From assembly GCF_000971975.1 (NCBI RefSeq), contig NZ_LAQO01000033.1:1-64000 (forward strand): 64,000 nucleotides of DNA. The letters run 5' to 3'. Source of the stretch: Paenibacillus algorifonticola (lineage in GTDB: Bacteria > Bacillota > Bacilli > Paenibacillales > Paenibacillaceae). The notes under the pieces were generated by a model that saw nothing but the letters and a program-made list of their open reading frames with translations, made no database searches and was not told where the DNA came from. The position numbers and the translations under genes are program-made. The stretch's first letter is position 1. Every line of letters begins with the position of its first letter. Of this stretch, positions 19,500 through 27,139 are shown in pieces.

Positions 19500-20232
19500 A
19501 TGCACATAAATGGACCTGTAAATATTTCTCGAAACGAAAGACTTGAAACCTGCCACGAAATTGCTTCGAGATTAAACGAGGTGCACGGAGAAAAAATCGT
19601 TGCCATTGGAGTCTACGGTTCTGTTTCCAGAGGCACAGACGGCCCTTTCTCAGACATTGAGATGTTTTGTGTACTAAGTGAATCAAGCGAACCCGTAGAT
19701 TTCAGCTATGAATGGTCGGCGGGGCCTTGGAAAGCAGAAGTCGGCATTTGTAGGGAGGACGTTCTCCTTAAAACCGCCTCTACTGTTGAAGGAAGCTGCC
19801 CAATCACCAGCAAGGGAAGATTTCCGGTGTTCAATTAACGAAGTCCTTGTAGGGGAAATGTACGAATTTGTTGGGAAACTTAGAAATGTCAGTGTAAATG
19901 GTCCCTACACCTACTTGCCATACTTGGCAGTGGAGTTTGCCCATTACGGAGCTATGTTAGTCGGGTTACACAACCAAAAACTCTTCTCGACTGGCTCAAT
20001 GGTTCTACCAGAGGCATTAGAACTTCCTAGTCGTCCAGAAGGATTTGACAATGTTGTGCGAATGGTTATGTCTGGTGAGTTAGCAGACCCTTCAAGGATC
20101 ATTTCAGCTTGTGAAAATTTCTGGAATGGCCTTGTGCAATTCCCTCTGTGTGAGAATCCCCCTTATTCGCAGGCTGTTCAACTGAACAATAAAAAAATAC
20201 GCCAGACCGCCGCTGGCGAACCAGGCGTCTGA
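19500..20232 (+). pseudogene. ANT(4')-like aminoglycoside nucleotidyltransferase, frameshifted
   Basis: Frame 1 (19500-19838) begins MHINGPVNISRNERL and carries the nucleotidyltransferase signature GVYGSVSRGTDGPFSDIEM with both metal-binding acids (D-I-E). It closely resembles staphylococcal kanamycin nucleotidyltransferase up to about residue 105. Homology then moves to another frame (ends 20232) at EDFRCSINEVLVGEMYEF and goes on through LPYLAVEF, GAMLVGLHNQ and ENFWNGL. About 25 residues of the family sequence are missing at the switch near 19800-19845, so a small out-of-frame deletion is the simplest cause. The second frame ends by translating the hairpin of the neighbouring exporter's terminator, so the natural 3' end is also gone. 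A good ribosome site (GGGAGAG) precedes the ATG. Confidence 0.8.
20188..20232 (-). terminator. Terminator of the DHA2 exporter gene
   Basis: On the minus strand, CAGACGCC and GGCGGTCTG form a stem (one bulged G) around a smaller inner stem, and a run of seven T follows. It lies 27 bp after the exporter's stop codon. Confidence 0.75.
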
Positions 20233-20258
20233 CGTAAGCTCGATTGAATTGATTTAGA

Positions 20259-21767
20259 TTAATGCAGTCCCTCAAGCCCCAATTCCTGCTTGCCCTTCTG
20301 CTCTTCCGCTCCCGCCTGCACTTTGCCTCTGCGCAGAAACAAACCGAGGAAAATGCCGGCGATGGCAATAACGAGCATAATGCCGAACGTATAGCCGAAA
20401 GCTTCTGGAGCAACGGCAAGCGTCGCTTTCTGCACTTCGGCAGGCGTCGTAAGCGGCAGCTGCTGATCCACAATGAGCGTCTTCACTCGTGACGAGAGCA
20501 CCGTAACTAAAGTAGCAACCGCGAAGGAGCTAACTACCTGCTGCAAAGCGCTTGTCAGTGACGTTACTCGGCTGACGAGATCACGCGGCGCTTTTTGCAG
20601 CAAATGCGAGTTGAGCGGCATCATCATGAGGCCGGAGCCCATGCCCGCCATAATGAGTGGAAGCAGCAAATCGCTGCCCTCTGTCGTCAAATCGACCTGC
20701 GTATATTGAAAGATCGCACCAGATACAAGGCTGAGGCCGATAACGACAAGCCATCTTACCCCGATTTTATCAAACAAATAGCCGCCAATCGGCATCATAA
20801 ATGCGGAAGCAAGCGCCTGTGGGAACAAGGTCAGCCCCGTATCAAAGGCGCCGTAGCCGCGAGCCTGCTGCAAAAATTGCGGAAGCAGGAAAATCGCGCC
20901 GAAAAGCGAAAATTGCAGCAGCCACTGCACAAAAATGCTGAACGAAAAGTCCACCGAGCGGAACACGCGAAGCTCCAGCAGCGGTGTTTTTGACCGCAGC
21001 TCTACGATAATAAATGCGATGAGCGCGATGCCGCCGATAACGAGCCCGCCAATCGTTTTATCCGACGACCAGCTTTCTGCGCCTTGCGTAACCCCATAAG
21101 ATAAGGAGGCAAAAGCAAGCGGACCTAAAATCATGCCCGGAACATCAATGCCGGTCACCTGCTTGCGCTCCGTCTTCGGCAGCTTCCAAAGGCCGAATAT
21201 AATGCTGAAAATGCCGACCGGAATGTTAATCAGGAAAATCCAGTGCCAGGAGTGATATTCAACGAGCCAGCCCGCCAAAATTGGACCAACCGCAGGCGCA
21301 AGCAAAATCGGCACGCCCATCATCCCCATAACTTGCCCTACCTTATTCGGCGGGCTTAAACGAAATACATAAGCCATAGCGACCGGCATAACGAAACCGC
21401 CGCCCAAGCCTTGAATAATCCGAAATACAATGAGCCACTCGGCGCTGCTAGGCAATGCGCATAGCAATGATGCCAAGGTGAAGGCTACAACCGAGCCTAA
21501 AAATATATTTTTGGCCCCAAAACGATCCGAAAGCCAGCCCGAAAGCGGAATGACCGCCGCCGTCGCCAGCATATAGCCCGTTACCGTCCACTGGATAGTT
21601 GGCAAATCGGTTTTAAAATCAATAACGAGTCTGGATAACGCAACATTCATCGCCGTCGAATCCAAAATAACCATAAATATGCCTGAAATAATGGCGATCA
21701 TCGGTACGATAATACTTGCCAAGCGAAATTCAGGCTCTGCGCCGCCTTTCGATACGGTTTGCGACAT
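20259..21767 (-). CDS. DHA2-type (EmrB/QacA) MFS drug exporter, 14 TM
   Basis: The 502-residue membrane protein has about 14 hydrophobic segments. The family motifs are visible: LDSTAMNVAL in helix 1, motif A GWLSDRFGAKN between helices 2 and 3, and the antiporter motif C region (APAVGPILAGWLV) in helix 5. Members export hydrophobic or cationic drugs and antibiotics in exchange for protons. The tail is short and charged. AGGGGGAG lies just before the ATG. The gene stands alone with its own promoter, operator and terminator. It could export the product of the nearby NRPS genes, but the decayed strip between them gives no operon link, so the substrate is unknown. Confidence 0.93.
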   Translation of the reverse strand: MSQTVSKGGAEPEFRLASIIVPMIAIISGIFMVILDSTAMNVALSRLVIDFKTDLPTIQWTVTGYMLATAAVIPLSGWLSDRFGAKNIFLGSVVAFTLASLLCALPSSAEWLIVFRIIQGLGGGFVMPVAMAYVFRLSPPNKVGQVMGMMGVPILLAPAVGPILAGWLVEYHSWHWIFLINIPVGIFSIIFGLWKLPKTERKQVTGIDVPGMILGPLAFASLSYGVTQGAESWSSDKTIGGLVIGGIALIAFIIVELRSKTPLLELRVFRSVDFSFSIFVQWLLQFSLFGAIFLLPQFLQQARGYGAFDTGLTLFPQALASAFMMPIGGYLFDKIGVRWLVVIGLSLVSGAIFQYTQVDLTTEGSDLLLPLIMAGMGSGLMMMPLNSHLLQKAPRDLVSRVTSLTSALQQVVSSFAVATLVTVLSSRVKTLIVDQQLPLTTPAEVQKATLAVAPEAFGYTFGIMLVIAIAGIFLGLFLRRGKVQAGAEEQKGKQELGLEGLH

Positions 21768-21808
21768 TTGTTCTCCCCCTCTAGCCTATCAACACAAGAT
21801 GACTTACG

Positions 21809-21828
21809 TGTCCATTTCCCAATGGACA
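21809..21828 (-). promoter_or_regulatory. Operator-like inverted repeat of the exporter
   Basis: TGTCCATT-tccc-AATGGACA: perfect 8-base arms around a 4-base spacer, placed about +9 to +28 relative to the expected start of transcription. This is a typical place for a TetR- or MarR-type repressor of a drug exporter. No repressor gene is adjacent. Confidence 0.65.
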
Positions 21829-21843
21829 TCTGTCCCATCACAT

Positions 21844-21872
21844 ATCATAAGGGCATTTTACCTTATTGTCAA
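21844..21872 (-). promoter_or_regulatory. Promoter of the DHA2 exporter
   Basis: On the minus strand: TTGACA (21867-21872), exactly 17 bases, TATGAT (21844-21849). A near-consensus sigma-A promoter; transcription should start near 21837. Confidence 0.8.
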
Positions 21873-21975
21873 ATATTTTAGTTGTTAAGTATTTGTAGGT
21901 TAAGCATTTCGGTTGCTTGACTCAATAAATCTTTTATACACCTTTTATAAGCCTTGCCCAGCCGTTTCCTTGCAG

Positions 21976-22022
21976 CACAAAAACCGCCATCCCGGCAGCA
22001 GCTGCAACCGGATGGCGGTTTC
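21976..22022 (-). terminator. Terminator of the deo operon
   Basis: AAACCGCCATCC (21981-21992) and GGATGGCGGTTT (22010-22021) form a perfect 12-base stem. A short T-run follows on the minus strand, 27 bp after the pdp stop codon. Confidence 0.85.
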
Positions 22023-22048
22023 GATTTTGTAGTAAAATCACTTTTTTT

Positions 22049-23350
22049 CTACTCGGTTACAGTTCCGTAGATCAAGACAGGTGCTTCAACTTTATCGCCG
22101 ATACGGATATTGTCATAAATTTTCGCGAGCACATCTTCCACATTTTCGCGATTGGCATGAATGGTTACGAGCGATTCGCCGGCTTTGACGGTGTCGCCAA
22201 CTTTTTTATTCAGCATCAGGCCTACAGCCAGATCGATTTCCGAGTCCTTCGTCACGCGTCCTGCGCCTAGCAGCATCGCTGCCGTACCGATTTCGTCAGC
22301 TACAATCTCTGCTACAACACCATCGGTTTTCGCTGGCACTTCAATTAAGTAAGCCGCTTGCGGCAGCTTCTCCGGATGGTCAACGACCGAAGGGTCTCCG
22401 CCCTGATTGGCAATAAACACTTTGAATTTCTCCAGTGCTTTGCCGTTGCGAATAACTTCCTTCAGCATCTCCTCCGCCTCTTCCAGCGAGCTTGCTTTGT
22501 TCGCCAAATAGACCATTTGACGCCCTAGCGCCAGACACAGCTCCTCCAAATCTTTCGGACCTTTGCCTTGCAGCGTGTCAATCGCTTCCTTCACTTCCAA
22601 AGCATTGCCGATGGCAAAGCCGAGCGGCTGGCTCATGTCGGAAATAACCGCCATCGTTTTGCGTCCAACGTTATTGCCGATGCTCACCATCGCGTGCGCA
22701 AGCTCCTTCGCATCGTCTACCGTCTTCATGAAGGCGCCTGCGCCTGTTTTCACGTCAAGCACGATAGCGTCGGAGCCGGCAGCGATTTTTTTGCTCATGA
22801 TCGAGCTTGCGATAAGCGGAATGGAGTTAACGGTAGCCGTTACATCGCGCAGCGCATACAGCTTTTTGTCAGCAGGCGTCAGGTTGCCGGATTGGCCAAC
22901 GACCGCGATTTTATCCTTGTTAACGAGACGAACGAATTCTTCTTTCTCCAGCTCAACGTGGAAGCCGGCAATCGCTTCAAGCTTATCTGTCGTTCCGCCG
23001 GTGTGGCCAAGGCCGCGTCCCGACATTTTCGCTACCGGAATATCCAGCGCCGCAACGAGGGGAGCCAGAACGAGCGTCGTCGTATCGCCTACGCCGCCAG
23101 TGGAGTGTTTGTCTACCTTGATGCCTTCAATAGCGGACAGATCGATCGTATCGCCGGAGTTCACCATCGCCATCGTCAAATCAGCGCGCTCCTGCTCTGT
23201 CATATCCTTGAAGAAAATCGCCATCGCCATAGCACTGGCCTGATAATCAGGAATTTCGCCTTTCGTATACCCTTGAATAAAAAAGTTAATTTCTTCAGCG
23301 CTCAGCACTTCGCCATCGCGTTTTTTCTCAATCAGGTCTACCATTCTCAT
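22049..23350 (-). CDS. pdp: Pyrimidine-nucleoside phosphorylase
   Basis: This 433-residue cytoplasmic enzyme splits thymidine, deoxyuridine and uridine with phosphate into base and (deoxy)ribose-1-phosphate. The length is typical of the family. The family signature lies near the start (KVDKHSTGGVGDTT), followed by the phosphate and substrate region (MSGRGLGHTGGT) and DVKTGAGAFM. It is the last gene of the deo operon, 55 bp after deoD, with its own ribosome site (GAGGAG) and a terminator behind it. The sequence shows no defect. Its sugar-phosphate product would normally go to phosphopentomutase, which appears broken in this operon. Confidence 0.96.
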   Translation of the reverse strand: MRMVDLIEKKRDGEVLSAEEINFFIQGYTKGEIPDYQASAMAMAIFFKDMTEQERADLTMAMVNSGDTIDLSAIEGIKVDKHSTGGVGDTTTLVLAPLVAALDIPVAKMSGRGLGHTGGTTDKLEAIAGFHVELEKEEFVRLVNKDKIAVVGQSGNLTPADKKLYALRDVTATVNSIPLIASSIMSKKIAAGSDAIVLDVKTGAGAFMKTVDDAKELAHAMVSIGNNVGRKTMAVISDMSQPLGFAIGNALEVKEAIDTLQGKGPKDLEELCLALGRQMVYLANKASSLEEAEEMLKEVIRNGKALEKFKVFIANQGGDPSVVDHPEKLPQAAYLIEVPAKTDGVVAEIVADEIGTAAMLLGAGRVTKDSEIDLAVGLMLNKKVGDTVKAGESLVTIHANRENVEDVLAKIYDNIRIGDKVEAPVLIYGTVTE

Positions 23351-23405
23351 GCTGCATTCTCCTCACGGTTTTAAATGAAATCTACATGCCAAGCTACCCT
23401 GCCTA

Positions 23406-24113
23406 TTACAGGGAAGTTACCGTTTCCAGCGCTACTTCCATCATGTCATTAAACGTGCTTTGTCTTTCAGCAGAAGTCGTTTCCTCGCCCGTCAGCAAGT
23501 GGTCGCTTACGGTCAAAATCGTCAGGGCATTGACGCCGTATTTAGCAGCCAGCGTATAAAGCGCCGTCGTTTCCATTTCAACGCCAAGCACATTGTGCTC
23601 CATCAGCTTCTCTACAATGGACTTATCATCCCGATAGAAGCTGTCCGAGCAGAAAATATTGCCGACATGCAGCTTGAGGCCTTTGGCTACGCCGCGCTCA
23701 TAAGCCGCCTTCAGCAGCTCGAAGCTGGCAATTGGCGAGAAATCATAGCCGCCGAATACGTGGCGATTCATGCTGGAATCTGTACAAGCCGCTTGCGCCA
23801 AAATAACCTCGCGCACGTTTACGCTTTTTTGCATCGCGCCGCATGTGCCGACACGAACGAGATTTTTCACGCCATATTCACGGATTAGCTCATTGACGTA
23901 AATGCTGATGGACGGTACGCCCATCCCTGTTCCTTGCACGGAAATACGCTTGCCTTGATACGTTCCGGTAAAGCCGAGCATACCGCGCACTTCGTTATAG
24001 CACGTTACATTTTCCAAATACGTATCCGCAATATATTTCGCTCTTAGCGGGTCACCTGGCAATAAAATCGTTTCGGCGATGTCGCCTTGCTTTGCATTAA
24101 TATGAACACTCAT
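23406..24113 (-). CDS. deoD: Purine-nucleoside phosphorylase, DeoD type
   Basis: This 235-residue protein matches the hexameric DeoD family in full: MSVHINAKQGDIAETILLPG at the N-terminus, PGDPLRAKYIA, the phosphate site VRVGTCGA, the active-site stretch GVEMETTALY and the catalytic Asp in TVSDHLLTGE. It converts purine (deoxy)nucleosides and phosphate to base plus (deoxy)ribose-1-phosphate. GAGGAGA precedes the ATG. It lies 21 bp after deoB and 55 bp before pdp. Confidence 0.96.
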   Translation of the reverse strand: MSVHINAKQGDIAETILLPGDPLRAKYIADTYLENVTCYNEVRGMLGFTGTYQGKRISVQGTGMGVPSISIYVNELIREYGVKNLVRVGTCGAMQKSVNVREVILAQAACTDSSMNRHVFGGYDFSPIASFELLKAAYERGVAKGLKLHVGNIFCSDSFYRDDKSIVEKLMEHNVLGVEMETTALYTLAAKYGVNALTILTVSDHLLTGEETTSAERQSTFNDMMEVALETVTSL

Positions 24114-24134
24114 TGAAAAATCTCCTCTGCTTCG

Positions 24135-24851
24135 TTAGTTAGTTGATTCGTTTATTGGTTCGTTTAACGACGGCAAGAAGCTGGTTTCGTGATCAGGCAG
24201 CTTAACGCTATCCATGCCATCTTCATTCGAGACGGTGCGAACGGCCTTCGTTGCACCTTCCCCATCAAATATATCGGCAATTTTGCCAAACGATATGACA
24301 GCAAGACCAGCATCCTTGAGCGTATTCATCACCGTTGGCTGAAAAGGCTTAAGCGCGTAATCATGGCGATTAGCAGTACGCTTGAAATGTCCGATTTCCC
24401 CTACAAACGGCCGGGCAATAATTCGCCCCAGCATATATGGGTCCTCCAGTGTAATTTCCCGGCAGTATTCGCAAATATCATATAGCTCTTTAAGCGGTAC
24501 AATATCTTCGTGTGCAGCGATTTGCAGCACCGAATCCGCCGAGGTGTAGACAATGAGCGCGCCTGTCTTCACATGCTCTTCGCCCAGCTCTTCAATAATT
24601 TCCGTTCCACTAGCCGCCTTATTGCCAATGACCTTGCGAGCCGGACCCCCGGCAATCGGTTCAATATTCGACAGCCCAAGCACGGCCATATTCGGCATAT
24701 TGAGTCCACCCTGCTCGCGGGCAATATGCGAGAGCGTATGGACGCCATAATCTCCGAACGCGGCAGCATCCGGCGCTTCGCCGATGCCTACCGAGTCCAT
24801 TACAATCAGGTGTATCCGTTCAAATGCTGCCATGCCTTGCACCGCTCTCAT
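24135..24851 (-). pseudogene. deoB: Phosphopentomutase with two in-frame internal deletions
   Basis: The frame is 238 codons, against about 390 for DeoB. It starts as a normal DeoB (HLIVMDSVGIGEAPDAAAFG...LGLSNIEPIAG) and then jumps straight to RKVIGNKAASGTEI, leaving out roughly 60 residues including the catalytic threonine motif (TGxDTMTGHWE). It continues normally through YTSADSVLQIAAHE and NRHDYALKPF to EDGMD, then jumps to VKLPDHETSFLPSLNE, the family C-terminus, leaving out about 100 residues with the metal-binding ITADHGNDP and TDHTRE motifs. Both jumps keep the frame. The protein cannot be a working mutase. Its ATG overlaps the nupC stop (TAATG). An assembly error is the alternative explanation. 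Confidence 0.8.
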
Positions 24852-26032
24852 TAAATGAAAATCCCTGCAATTGTCGCCGATAGCACGCTGACCAGCGTTG
24901 CGCCATAAAGCAGCTTCATGCCGAAGCGTGCAACGACATTGCCCTGCTTCTCATGCAAGCCTTTTACCGCGCCTGCAATGATGCCGATGGAGGAGAAATT
25001 CGCAAAAGAGACGAGAAACACTGATACGACGCCGACTGCTTTGGCCGAAAGATTAGGATATTTGCTAATTTCCAGCATCGCTACAAATTCATTAGAAACC
25101 ATTTTCGTGGCCATAATGCTTCCCGCATCAACAGCATCTTTCCACGGCACCCCCATAATAAAAGCGAAAGGAGCAAAAATAAATCCAAGAATTTGCTGAA
25201 ATGAAATGCCGATAGTGCCAAGAAACAAACCATTGATCATTCCGATGAGAGCTATAAAACCGATCAGCATCGCTGCTACGATAATCGCAACCTTGAAGCC
25301 GTCCATAATATATTCGCTCAGCATTTCGAAAAAGGTCTGCTTCTCCCCCTCCTCCTGTACTTGCAGCACGTCCTCGCCTTCCTCTACCGTGTACGGGTTA
25401 AGAATCGAAGCAATAATAAAGCCGCCGAACAGGTTGAGGACGAGCGCTGTTACGACATATTTCGGGTCCAAAATTTGCATATACGAGCCGACGATCGACA
25501 TCGATACGGTGGACATCGCCGAGGCGCACAGCGTATACAGGCGATGCTTCGGCAGCAAGCCGATTTGCTTTTTGACCGAAATGAATACTTCCGATTGGCC
25601 TAAAATGGCTGAAGCAACCGCATTATACGACTCCAGCTTGCCCATGCCATTCACTTTGCTTAACACATATCCGATGCCCTTTACGATAAAAGGCAGGATT
25701 TTCAAGTATTGCAAAATACCAATTAGCGCGGAAATGAAGACGATTGGCAGCAGTACCGACAGGAAGAAGGAAAATTGTCCTTCATTTAAGATGCCGCCAA
25801 ATACAAAGTTGATTCCTTCCTGCGCATAGGAAAGCAGCTGCTCAAACACGCCGGAAAAACCTTTAATCAGGGTCGCGCCCGCAAACGTATTTAATAGTAC
25901 AAAAGCAAGAACCACCTGCAAAACGATCATGATGGCGATGGGCTTGAAACGGATGTTTTTCTTATTGTTGCTGACGATATAGGACAATCCTAGCACAACA
26001 AGCAAGCCTAATAAAGCAACGATATATTTCAT
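24851..26032 (-). CDS. nupC: NupC-type concentrative nucleoside transporter
   Basis: This 393-residue membrane protein of the CNT family imports nucleosides with a cation. Its hydrophobic profile runs the whole length, and the family signatures are visible: GQSEVFISVK in the middle, TLCASAMSTVSMSIVGSYM, MATKMVSNEFVAML and SFANFSSIGIIAGAVKGL. It lies between deoC and deoB, and its stop codon overlaps the deoB start, so the two are translationally coupled. It supplies substrate for DeoD and Pdp. No defects are seen. Confidence 0.93.
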   Translation of the reverse strand: MKYIVALLGLLVVLGLSYIVSNNKKNIRFKPIAIMIVLQVVLAFVLLNTFAGATLIKGFSGVFEQLLSYAQEGINFVFGGILNEGQFSFFLSVLLPIVFISALIGILQYLKILPFIVKGIGYVLSKVNGMGKLESYNAVASAILGQSEVFISVKKQIGLLPKHRLYTLCASAMSTVSMSIVGSYMQILDPKYVVTALVLNLFGGFIIASILNPYTVEEGEDVLQVQEEGEKQTFFEMLSEYIMDGFKVAIIVAAMLIGFIALIGMINGLFLGTIGISFQQILGFIFAPFAFIMGVPWKDAVDAGSIMATKMVSNEFVAMLEISKYPNLSAKAVGVVSVFLVSFANFSSIGIIAGAVKGLHEKQGNVVARFGMKLLYGATLVSVLSATIAGIFI

Positions 26033-26139
26033 AGTTGTCGTCTCCTATTTTTTCATGATAATGGAAGATGATTGGCTGAATAGAGCGCTTACAAAGTTAT
26101 GCTGATGCCGCCGCTCTTTCGTTTATCGTGAAAAGCGGG

Positions 26140-26165
26140 CCGCTCCTTCTAAAGGAGCAGCACCG
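26140..26165 (-). other. Intercistronic hairpin between deoC and nupC
   Basis: GCTCCTT and AAGGAGC form a 7-base stem around a 3-base loop shortly after the deoC stop codon, without a clear T-run. It may set the deoC to nupC transcript ratio. Confidence 0.4.
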
Positions 26166-26183
26166 TGTTCTATGGTTGCTTCA

Positions 26184-26852
26184 TTAATAAGCGGCGCTGG
26201 ATTGCTCGCCCTGCATTATTTTCACACCGGAGCTTGCCCCAATGCGGGTTGCGCCTGCTTCGATCATTTGGTTCATATCCTCAAGTCCGCGAACGCCGCC
26301 CGATGCTTTAACGCCGAGCTTGTCGCCGACTGTTTTGCGCATGAGCGCTACGTCTTCCGCTGTTGCTCCGCCAGTGGAGAAGCCTGTCGAGGTTTTTACG
26401 AAATCAGCTCCGGCTTTCACCGAACGCTCGCACGCACGAACCTTTTCTTCATCGGTGAGCAGGCATGTTTCAATAATGACCTTCACAATCGCTTTGCCTG
26501 CAGCCGCATCAACAACCGCTTTAATGTCCTGCTCCACGAAATCATCGTTGCCATCTTTCAAAGCGCCAATGTTGATGACCATATCGATTTCATCTGCACC
26601 ATTTGCAATCGCATTGCTCGTTTCAAAAGCTTTAACTGCGCTCGTTGATGCTCCTAATGGAAAGCCGATAACCGTGCAAACTTTAGACTTGCTTCCTGCT
26701 AGCTGTTCGGCGGCAAAAGCGACCCAAGTCGGATTCACACAAACCGAAGCAAATTCATATTGTTTCGCTTCCTCCGTCAGCCTAGCGATCTCAGCTTTCG
26801 TCGCATCGGCACGCAGCAGCGTATGATCAATCATTCCAGACAAATTTAACAT
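26184..26852 (-). CDS. deoC: Deoxyribose-phosphate aldolase
   Basis: This 222-residue TIM-barrel aldolase cleaves deoxyribose-5-phosphate to acetaldehyde and glyceraldehyde-3-phosphate. The Schiff-base lysine is in FVKTSTGF, the proton-relay lysine in VKASGGVR, and the start MLNLSGMIDHTLLRADAT is typical. It is the first gene of the operon, behind a good promoter. Its substrate is normally made by DeoB, so in this operon its supply would depend on another mutase or on deoxyribose kinase. Confidence 0.96.
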   Translation of the reverse strand: MLNLSGMIDHTLLRADATKAEIARLTEEAKQYEFASVCVNPTWVAFAAEQLAGSKSKVCTVIGFPLGASTSAVKAFETSNAIANGADEIDMVINIGALKDGNDDFVEQDIKAVVDAAAGKAIVKVIIETCLLTDEEKVRACERSVKAGADFVKTSTGFSTGGATAEDVALMRKTVGDKLGVKASGGVRGLEDMNQMIEAGATRIGASSGVKIMQGEQSSAAY

Positions 26853-26897
26853 GACCTGTTCCCCTTCCCCATATACGAATTCCTCAAATACAAACTT

Positions 26898-26926
26898 ATT
26901 TTAGCACGAATTTGATCATATGTAAA
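26898..26926 (-). promoter_or_regulatory. Promoter of the deo operon
   Basis: Minus strand: TTTACA (26921-26926), 17 bases, TAAAAT (26898-26903), 46 bp before the deoC ATG. No DeoR gene lies next to the operon. Confidence 0.7.
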
Positions 26927-27067
26927 CTTTAATATGGACTTATGTTCAAAAATAAAACAGTAAAATGTCGAATTTCAGTCTTTTCGTCAACCACTTTAAT
27001 AAATCATCCCTTTATTCTGCATATCACTCATTGAATTATGAACAAATGTGAAATTTAATTTTTAACA

Positions 27068-27126
27068 AAAAGAAAAACGCCTCCGTAAAATCGTTCCTTC
27101 TAGAGGAATCGAATTTTACGAAAGCG
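27068..27126 (-). terminator. Terminator of the fructose PTS operon
   Basis: On the minus strand a long, slightly bulged stem (CGTAAAAT..GATTCC with GGAA..ATTTTACG) is followed by GCG and a T-rich run (TTTTTCTTTTTG), 14 bp after the ptsI-type stop codon. Confidence 0.8.
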
Positions 27127-27139
27127 TCCTGAATTGCTG

